A DNA stretch of 64,000 nt from Cadophora sp. MPI-SDFR-AT-0126 (GCA_020747065.1 JAGMVK010000006.1:1798001-1862000); one strand, 5' to 3'; counted from the first letter of the stretch, positions 45,885-58,870 are shown. The notes: a model not told the origin generated them from the letters alone. Program-made: numbers and translations.

Positions 45885-47600
45885 AGATACAGGTGTTCTT
45901 GAACCCTTTCGGCCTTGGTGTTTGGCGTTTGGCATTCGGCGTTCTGGCAGACCTGAAATGCAATCGAGGCTTACAAAGGTACCGCCTTCAATTCAACCAC
46001 GTGGGCCACTTCCTTACCCATGATCGGTCAAAAGCAATTTCACTTATACTATCTATAGCTTAGCATGCTTGAGTTGAGACTCCAGAATAGTCACTATCGA
46101 ACTTTATCTAGAACTATTCCGAGTGTTGACATCAAGCTAAGTGATAAATATCGAAAAGCGGGGAGGAATTAAGTTCTAGGCTCGCTTTCGAAAGTAAACA
46201 AGGTTGCGATATGTAATAAAACTTCTTACTTCGTCAATGTATAATATGAGAAACTCGCTAATTGATGTTCATATTGTGGTTGTGAAAGTGAATTGCTGAG
46301 TTCTTTGTCCCTTAAGCGAGCTCATTCTGCTGTTCGCCTTCTGGCTTCCTGCATACATTCGGCTTCGGTCAAGTGGCAGCTCTTGAAGAACTCGTGAAAT
46401 GATGATTGAAGCTAGAATCAAATGAAAGCTATGATTAAATTTAAATACTTGTCTTACATGACAATGGCTAGAAGAGGACAGGCCCCCGCCAGTATTCAGG
46501 TACCTGACATCTGCGACAGATGCGAACAAGGATAATTTGGACAGTGAGATTCAACTAAAGCTCTAACAAGGAGAATGCATCGGCACTCAAAAGAAATGAA
46601 AGGACAGGTACCCTGTATCACCCACACATCCAAACTTTACATCGGCTGGCTTAGGCGGGCTATTAGGCGCTGGTAAGAGCAATCTCGGAAGTTGCCACAT
46701 CTACTCTCACCGGTGAAGCCACTGTCAAATTGCACCACAATTTTTGAGCCCGGAAAGAGATTCATGTCAAGCCAAGATTCCTCCCGAAGCGATCCTCTGA
46801 ATTTTTCTTCCAGCCCTACTCTTAGCACGTTTTAGGCTCAGAGTCGTAAGATCTCTCTCGTGGAATACAAACTAAGCTCTGTGTGTTTATTGATACTCCT
46901 ACTTAGCAGTCAATAATCAGCAACGTGCAGAGCAGGATAAGTCCAGCTTCGACGAATGCGTGATAATTTGAGGTTGGAAGAAGTGTACGGAGGGATTTTT
47001 CTGAGCGAACAATGAATAATGCCTATGTCGAAAGTGTCCACGGTGACTCTAGGAGTAATATATAGTCGATTGTTAGTTCTCTAAATGGGAACTGTGTAAA
47101 GCATGGGAGTATATATATCTCTAGCGTGAAACCCCCAGCACGCTTGGATACAATAGGACTCGGGAAAACCTACTGCGTCTCCTGAGCTGGGCTTGACTTC
47201 CATAAGAATTTGACGCTGAAGGTTCCAATATGTGCTCTACATGATAAATACCATTCTTCAATGACAGACATGCGATCTGTAGTTGGGAGAGAACTTTCCT
47301 GCCGAAAATATCAAGAATTGACTGTCAATTTTCGTTTGACTGCCATCTATGGATTCTACTGCCAAACACCTGTGCTTTCGGGAGATAGGTTGCATAGCAT
47401 GCATGTGTAGACTGTAGACCCATATACTCCTAAACAACCCCGTTATCAAAATCCAGGTTTTAGAAAGAACAAAGGAGAGAAAATCCATCGAACAGCCTCA
47501 ATAACCAGCCCTTCCGATTTACCATCGGGTAAATTCATTCCCACAACTCGAACTATAACATTCCATACCTCACCCTCACCAAGCAGTACTAAGTCACTTC
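45885..47600. other. Intergenic, AT-richer DNA with gene traces
   Basis: No intact gene was found. Minus-strand protein-like fragments are listed separately at 46270-46830. A 30-codon minus-strand ORF starts at ATG 47538 (MNLPDGKSEGLVIEAVRW). It might be a first exon of the same decayed gene. Confidence 0.4.
46270..46830 (-). pseudogene. Probable remnant of a fungal gene
   Basis: Two separated segments read like exons. One (46828-46700) contains LREESWLDMNLFPGSKIVVQ, with a donor GTGAGA soon after. The other (46416-46330) reads FHEFFKSCHLTEAECMQEAR and ends in a TGA, preceded by a good intron (GTAAGA...TTCTAG). I cannot connect them in frame with normal splice sites, and no start was found. 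The family is not recognised. Confidence 0.3.
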
Positions 47601-47769
47601 AAAATTCAAGCCATAAGTGCCTTGTCTCTCGAAACCCCAGTCCCAAACCAAAGCCCAGACATCAACCTCGTTTAAACCTTCCTTTTCCCTTCCTCCCACC
47701 CCTTCGGAACCATCTGATCTCCCTGCAACCTTTCAAACCTCCAGATCCGCTCCAATCCCCAGCAACCAT

Positions 47770-48215
47770 CCCAAAGATCCACTAATACAGTTCACCCACC
47801 CACTCTCTCTTCCTCGATCCCTACGAGCGCCCCTCCCTCATCTAAAACCCCATCTCCTACAAAGCCATCGCTTCAACCTTCCCCCCAGGAAACCCCAAAT
47901 CCCTAAACGTCCAAACCACCCCCGACACACAACCCAAACACCCTCGCTTCGTCCCGCCGTGCCGCAACGTTCTCGGCAGTACTTTCCCCCTCGCCTCGCC
48001 CTTCCATCTCACAGATGCAGCCATTAACCCAGACAAGGTCTTCTCTCTAAAAAGGGAAATTCGAGACGGCATTTTCGAACGATATGCAACAAAAGCCCGT
48101 CTTTTCTTTCTCCTTTCACTCCTTCACTGCTTCCCTGCTTTTCAGTTCTCTGATTACTATTATAGATACGCTCCGTATATGGGTACATCAGACAGTAGGG
48201 ATGGTTTCGTATGAT
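47770..48215 (+). pseudogene. Possible gene remnant, C-rich
   Basis: One plus-strand frame is open from about 47845 to 48212 and reads like protein (NVLGSTFPLASPFHLTDAAI, then KREIRDGIFERYATKAR). It has no ATG at its beginning and is preceded by two in-frame TAA codons, each of which could derive from CAA by C-to-T change. The overlapping Pro/Ser-rich ORF at 47617-48027 looks like compositional noise. Chance is a serious alternative. Confidence 0.25.
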
Positions 48216-48640
48216 CCTTCAGGTCCAGGAGCATTCTGACACGCGTGGCTGTTAGCCTTCGAATTCCGACTTTTTCTGTCCTTTTCGTATTATATGATTA
48301 CAAACATCATTCGGTCTGAACTTGTATGACTACTTATATTCATACTTATATTTCTGCTTATGTACTTCCACACACATGCTGGGAAGAGGGGACGGATACA
48401 GGTATGCGCACAAGCATGCAATCAGGCAAAGAAGAAAGCCAAACTGTGGAAGTCAAAACCAAAACCAGAGCCAGGTGTGCATTGCATTTGCCGCCTCCTA
48501 TATGTAACAAACATCCGCATCCGCATCATGTATGTCATTGATTCATTCATCGCTGCTCCCGACCATATTCCCATCACACGAGGGCCTACTCAATTGGCCT
48601 GCTTGAGTCCGTTGGCTTGCAGCATCCATTCTCCTCGTAT

Positions 48641-50448
48641 TCAAGCCAACTTGAAAGCCTCCTCCTTATCCTGATCCGACTTCAGATTCCTCAACTTCCT
48701 CTTCGCGTCCTCCATCTGATCCGGATCGTTAGCAGCCTCCATCTTTGCCGCCACGAGCGCAATAAGCGCAGCTCCAACACCCGATCCATCATGCGCAATA
48801 CCAATGCGAATCCTCCTCTCGCCAGCAGCGCCAATCTCTGGCATCGAGCGCAGAGCTTCGCGCATCGAGTCCATAAAGCCGGGGTAGAACTCGACCAGGC
48901 TGCCATCTACCCCAATATCTACAATCTCGTCTTCATTGACGGCGAGACCTGCGGTGTCGGCGAGCTTGTTGGCGGTCGCAGAGGCGGCTTCGGATAATTT
49001 GAGGTTCTTGACGTCTTCGATGATGGCTGCTGCAGACTTGGGGCCGGGATTCGACGACGCGCCTGGGTTCAAGCGGCCAGTGTGGATGACGATTGCTCCA
49101 AGGGCAGCACCTGCTAGACGCGCAGCGCGAAGACCAATTGCGTGAGAGATGTCCTTGACGGCTTGAGCGTCTTCGATACTGGCTGCTGATACACCAAGGT
49201 TCTTGTAAATTGCTTGTCGAACGGCACGGAGTCCCTCACTGCTGTCGGCTTCCGAGAAGGAGAGGATGCTGCTGTCAACAGCATTCTTGATGTGAAGTGG
49301 CGAGTTCTGCTCAATGGATGCAGTAGAATGGTAATCGTTTTGCGACGAGTTGTCGTCACGGAAAAGAGGGATGGCAGGATCCTTTCCCATTGAAACAAGG
49401 GCGAGACGGAGTAGCTCACCGAGGAACATACCAGAGATACGCTTTTCGAACATCTGAATCCCTGGGTTGATGCTTTCTTCATCCAGTTGAATGTCGTAAC
49501 GAGTGTTTGGCAGAGTCTTGAGACCATTGTCAAAAGAACCCCATTCAGTGTTTACGACCATATCTCCAGTACTCTTGTCAAATTCTCCTTCCATGGGCTT
49601 GGTGATTTTAGACAGCTTCTCGACATAGGCGCCGTTTGTACCAGTTCCAAAAATTGCACCTAGCAAGGTGCCGGTCTTCCCAGGAGAAGCATATGAACGG
49701 GCCATAAGTGTCCCTACAGTGTCGTTCACAAGAGCAGCCACTTTTACAGGTAGGTTGAGGGCATCAATCTCCTTCTGCAACAGATCACAAACATCCTTCC
49801 CAACGGCATCTGCAATATCAAAGCCCTTTGTCCATCTCATCAAATGCCCGCTGTTGATGCCAACTTGGTTGACTGGGAAACTGAAAGTGAAGCCTAGTCT
49901 GAAGACTTCTTGTGGTCGCCATCCTTCTGGTGTGCTGACTGTAGGACGTCTCCTGGTATGACGCTCGAATTGGTCCTTGTGGTGAGTCTTGAGGAATAGT
50001 TCGATCTGCTTCGCTAAGAAAGAGAAGAGCTCTTGAGCAGTCTTTGCTCGCATCAGCTCAGGTGGGACAGCCACTTTTGATTGTACCAGATTAAAGGTTG
50101 TATCGCCATTCAGTTGGATAGAGCAAACTCTGAAGTTGGTTCCCCCAAGGTCAACAGCCATATAAAGGCCCTAGATAATGTTAGTCGTATTGCAATAAGT
50201 TGAATACAGCCTGCTTACCTTCTCTGTTCCATCTGGCACTGCTGTAACGAACGTTGGGATCTGGCTCATAGTACTGCCATTCTTTTCCAGTCCCTCGTCT
50301 AAATCCATGTCAGAATGTGGTCCCTCGAGTATAGAATTCCAACAGACGCACTCAGTTCGAAGACGAACTCCTTCACAATTTTCTGCAATTGCTCATCTGG
50401 CAATGTAAATTCCTCAACCACCTTCTTGGTCGCAGCCTGGAGAGCCAT
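48641..50448 (-). CDS. Hexokinase/glucokinase family protein
   Basis: From the first in-frame ATG, exons 50448-50352, 50298-50219 and 50170-48641 give 568 residues. Hexokinase motifs appear in order: phosphate-1 DLGGTNFRVCS, sugar-binding LGFTFSFPVNQ and RWTKGFD, catalytic-base ALVNDTVGTL, IFGTGTNGAYVEK, NTEWGSFD, FEKRISGMFLGELLRL, VDGSLVEFYPGF and HDGSGVGAAL. The key polar and catalytic residues look intact. An insert of about 30 residues near FRDDNSSQND is longer than in yeast enzymes. Upstream, the frame stays open through another exon and an intron and encodes a hydrophobic anchor (see 50449-50977). Filamentous fungi have membrane-associated, atypical hexokinases (HxkC/XprF of Aspergillus) that regulate carbon-starvation proteases. 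I think this is that type, but a plain glucokinase is possible. Confidence 0.93.
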
Positions 50449-50977
50449 TGTGTGTGGTTTCGAGACAGGCGGTTCAACTAGGAAAGGTGTTGGTGATTCG
50501 CAGATTCCTTCTTCGAGGTGGGATGGCGGGGAGTATGATGTTGGAGAGAAAGGCACGCTCCTCAAGTATCCAGGTCGCGTATCTGCAAGAAAGAATTGGA
50601 CAATCTGTGTGGGGGAGTAGCGTCAGTCAACCATTGTAGCTCCGTTGCGGATTCGAGTAGCGTACCAAGACGAGTGCTAGCAAGCCAAAAGAAGCGAAGT
50701 GGACAAGGCTGATGGGGTTGCGACTCGAGACCTTGTGCGGCTTGTACTCGTAGACTCTGGACTTGTCAATTGTTGGTGGGAGGGAATGTGAGCGAGAAAT
50801 GATAGGCGAGTTTGAAGAGGAAGGGCTGGGCGAAGGGGCCCTTCGAGTTCTTAAGGACGACGTTGTGAGGTTGTGGAGTTGTTCAAAGCCAGAGTTGGCG
50901 GGGCAGAGGAATGAATGAATGGAAGACTGTACGGAGGTGCTAAGGCGGGATGAAAGGAGGGGCAGAACAAGCGTCAC
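50449..50977 (-). other. In-frame N-terminal extension of the hexokinase gene, no AUG
   Basis: Two segments (50977-50666 and 50604-50449) are joined by an intron with GTACGC donor, a TGAC-type branch and CACACAG acceptor. Together they hold 156 stop-free codons in frame with the hexokinase. The splice junction builds a hydrophobic helix (VHFASFGLLALVL then IVQFFLA) followed by a Pro/Ser-rich linker. There is no in-frame ATG. The only nearby upstream ATG (50983-50985) is in another frame. Either a near-cognate start (GTG/ACG/CTG at 50977-50963) is used, the sequence has an indel, or this is spliced 5'UTR. Confidence 0.5.
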
Positions 50978-53672
50978 GCTTCATTCGCTGAGAGCGTGAG
51001 AAAAGGGCCGGAATGCCGTACAACTCCAGATGAGATGAGAAACAGAGGGAGGGAAGGTTCAAGGTTGGCCGGATGGCTTGAGTCGGCTCGACTGTTCACT
51101 GGTGTGATGATGCGCCAATTGTCGTATGGCTGGCCCTTTCCAGCACACCAGAGCGTGAGCAAAGCTGATGTTGGTCCAGTGCTGCTGGTCTTGTGCTGGG
51201 CCTGAGGAGGGGAAATCGTCGGCGGTGCTGGGGTAAGAGTCAATTAATCTGATGATGGGCTGGAATAGTACAGTACTGTATGGGATGGTGCTCGGCGCCG
51301 CTGTCGTCAGGAGGCCCGATTATTCACAGGCTAACTAATTGGCATGCATGCACCGCAGGTGCAACTATTCAAAGTCTGGATCTGGTTTAGAGAGAGCGAT
51401 GGATGGGTATGTTCTGCAGAATCTCGGTCCAATTGTGACGATGGTAAGATTTAGGGTTCTGGTGGGTATGGTAGATCCACTCAGATGACGGAACCAAGTA
51501 TAATTTTGCTGGACCCGGTGTTTCGATGCCGATGTCGACTGAAGCTTTTGATGATGACCGACTTCACCGGACCGTTAAGAGTGGATATAGATTTGAAGCC
51601 AGAGGAATATAAGTTTCCTAGGGGAGGATTAGATTACACGGGCAATGAGGGGATCTTATGATTCAAGGCCACATAGCTAATGGCGGCAATGCGACAGTAG
51701 TGTAGTGTCAGATCTGTGTTTCCGGACCATCCAGCCTCTTCTTTCCCCCAGTTTTCATGAAGGTCCGGGAATACAGTAGCTTCCGTCTGATGTTTGATAA
51801 GGATACTTGTTCGAAAAAGTTCATTAAACAACTAGTGTATATCCAATCAAGATGCAATCATATGAATAAGATTGGTCTGATCACCAATTGATCAAGCTGG
51901 CTTGGGATGGAATTTGATATCAGTATCTCCGTAGAATTGGGTCATTTGGAGAGGTTGATGCCATCTTGGTACGGAATTAATTCTTCGTGTACCTTGCTTC
52001 CCATGTCTGAGACATCCGGGATTGAATGCAACCTGAATCCAGACTGTGGGGAAGCGTGAAGCTTTTTCGGTATATGTAGTGTACAAGGTTACAGCCAGCA
52101 AAGTCTTGATTTTTTGGGTTTGGTCATGTCATCCTTTGTTTTGGAAGTACATGCTCAAAAAAGCAATGTACGACAGACCCAGTGGAGAAGTTTTGTCCAG
52201 TTGGTCCAGCCGGTAAGAAATGTCTGTCCATCAGCAATTGAAATATGTTCGTTACTTGGACATCTCAAAAGTTGTGCCTTTCCACTTGGCAACCTTGAAA
52301 CTCCAGAAAATATTAAGCCTGACAAAGATAATCTGCACAACCACAAAACCACGACTCAAGCAAGGACTACCCAATCAGGAACGTGAATAACCTCAGATTC
52401 GCCAAGATGCTGCTGTGATCTAGCCCGCATTCCGACCAATCATAGAGCATTTGAAGACTTTGGGGGCTGAAGATCCAACAAATGTGTGGCAGGACTTGCA
52501 GGACTTGCAGGACTCTGCATCGCTTTCTTTGCTTCCTTCTGCTATGAATGTGTTGGGCAGCAACAATAATACTGTAAGGTTTTTTGTTGAAGAACTGTGA
52601 AGGAATTGCTATCTGACCATGATAAGCTTTGGAATCATCTCACTCATACTATTACTCTATCACTCTATTCCTACATCTGTTCTTACATAAGTCAGTAAGG
52701 CAGACTTGCCTCCAGAAAGACAGCCTGATTGCGGGGCCAAGTGGCATTTGGAGGAGATGCAACTGTGAGGCTGAGCAAAAGTAATTCGATCTCAGCCACT
52801 CGGAGAAGAGAAGGCAAGACAAAACACCCAGACATTCCCCCAAAAAGCACTGGCCCAAGCCGAACCAAACCCCACCGCCAAAGCTCCATCCGCATCCTCT
52901 CGCATTTGATGTCAAGGGAATGCGCCAGCGAACTGCTGCAGAGTCCTGAAGCTGAGCGAGCCGTCTTTCACTCAATCTCGCCATCCATCTCCCTTCTCCA
53001 TCTACGTCCTGATTAAACATTGCCATACACATCGCTCGTTTCTAAATACAGGACTGACTTCCAAGACAATTGTACTTGTTTCGCGTGGCGTCCTTCAACT
53101 ACTACCACAGCTGCATCTGGAACAAAGCGTGAAGGATTGCCCTTCCTTAATCCCACCACCACTTACCAACCGGCCAGCCTTCCCTTCAGCTCGCCATCTT
53201 GTGCCGCCTCACCTCACCTCACCTCACCTGGCACATCAAATCCCTTCCGCTGCCTTCCCTTGCCTTACATTTACTTTTATCCTTCCGCCTATCCACCGCA
53301 GAGAACCCAAACCCGACCCGAACGTCCTTCCGAACCTTCACACTCTCGGCGCCGTACTCACTGCTCTGGATATATTGTTCCTGCAGATTGATGTGCGCCG
53401 CCACTACTTCTCCGTAATCCTGCCCTCCTTGCAAGGACGTACCCAGCTAGGGACAGCCCCTCCAGGACTTCCGTTCAGGAAGCAAAGGACAAAGCAAACG
53501 CAACAAAGAAGCCCGCCGCCTGCTGTAGACTGGAATTGCTCAGCCTCAGCTCAGTGGACTCGCTAGTCTGACATTCGCTGACAGCGACGACGGCTCGAAC
53601 ACGAACATCACCCCTCCTTTAACACTCTCTTCCTTCCTTTCTCCCTCGCATTGATCACACCTCCTCGACCTT
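50978..53672. other. Intergenic region with small repeats
   Basis: The promoters of the hexokinase (minus) and Hsp70-like (plus) genes. It contains a 9-bp repeat (AGGACTTGC, 52490-52514) and a CCTCA pentamer run (53207-53229). No convincing ORF. Confidence 0.6.
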
Positions 53673-56036
53673 ATGAGTTCTATGAACTCCCGTTTTAAAG
53701 GCCTGGGATTCGGCTCCAAACGCAAATCGAGCGCCAACGTCCCGACCATCGCACAGAACCCCACCACCGCTTCATCAGCGCCACAACTTCGTCCCATTTC
53801 TGCTTCGACAACCTCCTCGACGACCAGTCTCCCAATGAATCACACCGGTGCTGGCGGGCGACCCCCGAGCTATACAAACAACTATGCTCCCGCTCCTGCT
53901 ACTGCGGGTCGCACGCAGAGTCCCATGGCGGGGAACCCTCGTACACCGCCGTCGCAGGTAATGGGTGGTCCTCCTCCCATCAATACAGCTGCGGCTGGTG
54001 GTTATCCTCCTGGACATCCCGCTGGTGGCATGGGAGCACCCCCACCAGCAGGCGGACCTCCAGGTTACGGACCACCACAGTATGGAGCTCCACTCCCTAC
54101 TGGGGGTAACAGTGTTGCTGCAGCCCAATACGCAAACAGGAACAATGCTGTTGAAGTTGAGGGAGCTGGACGCAGTAAGGCACAATTGATCGTCGGTATT
54201 GACTTTGTATGTACCCCCAATCTTGAGATGTCTCGATCTTTTTAACATTTGCGCTTATAGGGAACCACCTTCTCTGGAGTTGCTTTCGCATTTGCTACGA
54301 ACACAGAAGCGAAGGAGGATATCATAACGGAATGGCCAGGCGCTGGATCCTACACGAAGCAAAAGGTATGCCAAGGCAAGCCAGAAGGAGAATTTATGAG
54401 CTGACGAATCTAGATCCCAACTGTCTTATACTACGATCAATACCAGAAGGTTGTGGGATGGGGACCAGATATTGCTGATGCGCTGGCGCCAACTGGATAC
54501 CCGAAGCCAGGTGTGCAGAAGGTTGAGTGGTTCAAACTTCAACTCATGCTCTCCGGAAACACATATATCGATCCCATCAACCTTCCTCCTCTTCCTCCTG
54601 GAAAATCAGAAATCGATGTGGCGGCCGATTACCTCTTCAAGCTTCGACAGGCGATGCGAAGTCAACTACAAAAAACACTTGGAGAGGTGTTCAACAGAGA
54701 AGAGCGGAATATCAGATATTACCTCACAGTCCCAGCTATCTGGAATGATGCTGGAAAGGCTGCGACTCGAGCTGCTGCTATTCAAGCTGGTTTCTTGCGC
54801 GATGAGAACGACAACAGACTGACCCTCATCACCGAGCCAGAAGCAGCTGCATTATTCTGTTCAAAAGCTGGATTGTTGAACCTCAAAGTTCATGATGCTG
54901 TGCTCATCGTGGATTGTGGTGGCGGAACAGTCGATTTGATTGCTTACGAGGTTGAAGAAGAGTCTCCTTTTACAGTTTCCGAGTGTACAGCTGGTTCTGG
55001 TGATTCTTGCGGATCAACAGCATTGAATCGAAATTTCAGCAACATCCTCAGGACCAAGATCAGAAAGATGAAGCTCCCAGATGGATCAAAAACTGCTGGC
55101 AGAGTCTACGCGAAATGTATTATGGATTTCGAAAACAGAATCAAGGCCGATTTCCGGAACAATAACCAGAAGTGGGCTGTGGATGTTGGTATCGAAGCAG
55201 AGTTTCCAGAAGCTGGTATCGAAGAAGGTTACATGACCTTCACCAACGAGGAGATTCTGCAATGTTTTGAACCAGTTGTCAACCGAATTCTGGAGTTGGT
55301 ACGGAACCAAATTATTGCCATTCAAGCACAGAACAGGACCCTTCAAAACGTTCTGGTGGTTGGTGGATTTGGTGCTTCCGAATACCTCTTCCAACAGATT
55401 AAGCTTCACGTGCCACCTCAATTCCAAGCTAAGGTTGTCAGACCCATGGATTCCGTTGCTGCTATTGTCAAGGGAGCAGTCACTGCCGGTATCACTGAGC
55501 GAGTCGTCACATCCCGTGTTGCCCGTCGCCACTACCTGATGGCCACTCTTCAGCCTTTCAAAGAGGGACACCACCCCGAGGCCTACAGAGTTCCATCGTT
55601 GGATGGCAAAGACCGATGCAAATTTACCCGTCAAATATTCGTGCAGAAGGGACAGAGGGTCAAGATTGGAGAGCCCGTGAAGGTCTCTTTCTTCAGACAA
55701 GTTGCCCCTGGTGCTACTCTGATGTACGAGGATATCTTGTATGCCTGCGATGATGATGTTTGCCCTGAATACACCAAGGATCCCCGTAAGTTTTGCCTCC
55801 ATTGATGTCGTTGTTTACATTCTAATGAATAAACAGGAGTTAAGGAAGTTGTCACACTCACCTCAGATCTTTCCCGCAAAAATCTCGAGAAGGACTTCGA
55901 GCGGATGGATACGCCTCAAGGGACATTCTACCGTGTGTACTTCGATATCTATCTCACGCTCGATGGATCGGAATTCAATGCCGAGTTAGTTTGTCAGGGA
56001 GAGGTAATGGGACGCTGCACATCGAGATTCAAGTGA
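53673..56036 (+). CDS. Hsp70-like ATPase (HSPA12-type actin-fold protein)
   Basis: Four exons (53673-54206, 54261-54365, 54414-55785, 55837-56036) give 736 residues. The first 170 residues are rich in Pro, Gly, Ala and Tyr (for example GGPPGYGPPQYGAP), likely disordered. The actin/Hsp70 ATPase core starts with phosphate-1 VGIDFGTTFSGVAFAF and continues with TVPAIWNDAGKAATRAAAI, ITEPEAAAL, phosphate-2 LIVDCGGGTVDLIAYEV and adenosine VVGGFGASEYLF. The substrate-binding domain of classical Hsp70s is missing. The C-terminal 100 residues are unlike DnaK, which is the pattern of HSPA12-like fungal proteins. Their role is poorly known. No ER or mitochondrial signal. Confidence 0.92.
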
Positions 56037-57563
56037 GGTGGAGGTGCTTCACTTTTTACCAAAAGATACCACGGATATAGACGAATTTCTTTCTTGCCTT
56101 CGGAGACACATGACATGGACGGATGAACGAGCGGAGGCATGTTGGTTGATGTATTGGGATACTTCCAGCTCCTGAGAGAGAAGAATAGGAGAGCCAGGAT
56201 GGACAGGACAGGTGGATTGGGAGGGGAAATATAGGACACGAACAGGGCAGGCGTGGTTACATATCGATCGTTGTTCTGGTGGTTCTTTAACTTTAAATAG
56301 GTTAATGGGTTGGTAGAGACCTCCTGAGATGTTTAGCCTTGAATTTCAAAAGATGTCTTCAAATGTTGACTGGTGCGGATGCATAATCGGAGTGATTGTT
56401 CGAGTAAGTGCAAAGTGCAAAGTGACGATGATCCTTTGAGCTGTCAAGTATGCAGGATTTATTTATCTTTTCAGCCAGCCAGCCAGCCAGCTGCCTTCTT
56501 TGGCTTGAATAGCTTTAGATTAACCTCACATCACATGCATTAAGTAAGTCGAAGCCAAAATAACACCATCATCCTAGTCAAGGCCCAGGAACGTTCGACA
56601 CTTGGTTTCAACGGTCACAAGGGTAGGACAGGATCGTGCCTTCCGCTGTCGTCCCTCTGCCTCTGAAAGCGTCCGTCCGTCCCCACAGCTGCCAACCTTA
56701 ACTCGGATACAGCCGAAAGTGGATGCAGTGCCAGAGTGCCAGAGTGCCAGAGTGCCAGTGCCCCTCCCCTTGCCCCTCCCCTCGCACCTGCGTCATCAGA
56801 CTGGGATACGATGCGATGTGGGTGCGCAAGGTTTCCCAGACCTTTGTATTCCTCCTCCCTTGACTTGCTGGCCAAACAACTCGATTTCCATCTTCATACA
56901 TGAAACGCCAAAACATTCTTTTACCCCTCCTAATAGTCACCACGCCACGAGGCATCCACACTCTTTTCATCACTGACCTACTGTACTGTACTTGGCACTC
57001 ATCCTTCCATTCTTCTCTTCCTTATCTGCTGGTTATCTGCGATCGATCAATCAATCCATCTATCAATCGCGGGGGCTGAGAGCGACAGGGATTCTGCCTT
57101 GCTTCAACTCAGACGGGAGACAGCCAGACAGACCTTGAACGCTCCAACCATTCATTATTCGTCCCCATTCCAGCTCGCCTGCTCTTCGGCTCAAGCAGGC
57201 AAATCCCACGTCATTGGAGATGCAGGCCGTCTCCCATGTTTGCTGATCGCACGCTCGTTGGACCAGACAGAAGACTTTCCGTCCTCGGCCATTGCGAGGC
57301 CTGCGAGGCTGTGCGCGAAAGCTGCAAGCTTCCTCTCCCATTCCTTCCTACCCTTGGATTATTGCGGACCTCTCCCGACCCTGATCTTGGATAACCAACC
57401 CTTAGATCTTGGTTGATAGTCGACACGGCCAGAAGGCCGGGCTTGACGCCTCGACTCTTCTTCCCTTCCTTCGATGGTATACTTGTATCCAATTGTACGC
57501 CCTCTTCCTTCTTGGATCCGTGTAACGCTTTTTCATACCTACGATTTTACGAGTTGAACAGAA
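56037..57563. other. Intergenic region with simple repeats
   Basis: Holds an AGCC run at 56472-56491 and an 8-bp CCAGAGTG repeat at 56730-56760. The DNA from 57000 to 57563 is a pyrimidine-rich likely 5'UTR of the thaumatin-like gene. No gene was recognised. Confidence 0.6.
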
Positions 57564-58870
57564 ATGAGCCCTCCAACACAGCGTCGCAGAGAGAGGAATC
57601 CCTCGACTCTCCTCACGACTCTAGCTCTCCTCAATCTTATACCGACAGCCTTATCATATACTACGAATCCATACTTTGCGAAGAATGCAAACCCAAAACC
57701 AAGACCTGCGCGGCCAGGCCCACCTGTGAAGAGAGATGGGACAGTTCCTCTAAGAATAAGCAATAACTGCGAACAGACTATCTGGCCGGGAATTGGTACA
57801 CAGGCAGGCACTGGTGCGGGGACTGGTGGATTTGAACTTGCCGCTGGAGATGTCAAGGAATTGACTGTCAGTGCAGACTGGCAAGGCAGAATATGGGGAA
57901 GGACCAATTGCTCTTTCAATGAGCTGGGAACTGGAGCGAGTAATCTGAATGGGAATAATGGTGCTGGGGCTGCTTGCACTACTGGAGATTGTGGTGGAGT
58001 CCTGAGCTGTGTCTTGACCGTACGTACTTTTGTTCGTGGAGCAAAGAAATAGCTGACATGTACTAGGGCGAAACACCCGTTACTCTTGCTGAATTTGATC
58101 TCGCCGGTGGTGTGGGTGGTGATCAGGTTTTCTATGATATCTCATTAGTAGATGGTTACAACATCCCTCTTGGAATCGTATACATGCCAGGAGATAATCC
58201 GAAACTCCAAGATATCCCACCGAATCTCACAAATTGCGCATGTATCGCAACAGCAGGATGGCTAGCTGAGCCAGCCGATTCTGGCCTTTCAGGAAATGCG
58301 ACCAATTCCACCTTCCCTCTTCCATATGAAGGCAAACAAACCAACACCAACGTAGCAGACTGGTGTCCATGGGATCTCCAGAAACAGCAACCCACCAAAC
58401 CTGGTGATGGTGTCTACCCATACCCGGACGACAACATCCAGCGACCCATCTTCGACCCCTGTCTCTCCGCGTGTTCCAAAACCAACTCCCCCGATGACTG
58501 CTGCACAGGCAAATACAACGACCCCAAAGTCTGCAAGCCCAGCCTCTACTCTAAGTCCGCCAAAGCCGTTTGCCCAGACGCCTACTCGTTTGCCTTTGAC
58601 GACCAGACCTCCACCTTTATCATCCCTTCTGGCGGTGGCTGGGAAATCAGTTTCTGTCCTCCTGGCAGGAGCACGAATATCCTGGCAACGTTCCATGATC
58701 AGCTGCAGGTACTGGGACAGCAGGGCAAGATGAGTAAGGCGATTCTGGCGGATTGTATGAATATTACGATTATTGAACAGGCGGCTAGTGCGGCGGATGA
58801 GAATAGGGTGGATAGGAGTTTGAGTTTGGGGGCGTTGGTTGTGGTTGTTGCTTGGGCGGTTTTGTGGTAG
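57564..58870 (+). CDS. Thaumatin-like secreted protein, probable GPI anchor
   Basis: Exons 57564-58019 and 58067-58870 give 419 residues. A basic start followed by a hydrophobic stretch (STLLTTLALLNLIPTALS) is a signal peptide. The thaumatin domain begins at VPLRISNNCEQTIWPGI and continues with WGRTNCSF and CTTGDCGG, the family signature, then VFYDISLVDGYNIPLGIVY. Later conserved parts include DPCLSACSKTN, DDCCTGKYN and YSFAFDDQTSTF. A hydrophobic C-terminus (LGALVVVVAWAVLW) after a small polar region fits a GPI-anchor signal. Fungal thaumatin-like proteins sit in the cell wall and may bind or cleave beta-1,3-glucan; activity is inferred. The N-terminal KR at about residue 56 could be a Kex2 site. 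Confidence 0.93.

Noticed and set aside
47617..48027. 136-codon Pro/Ser-rich ORF
   Set aside because: Compositional effect of C-rich DNA; the neighbouring frame is more protein-like.
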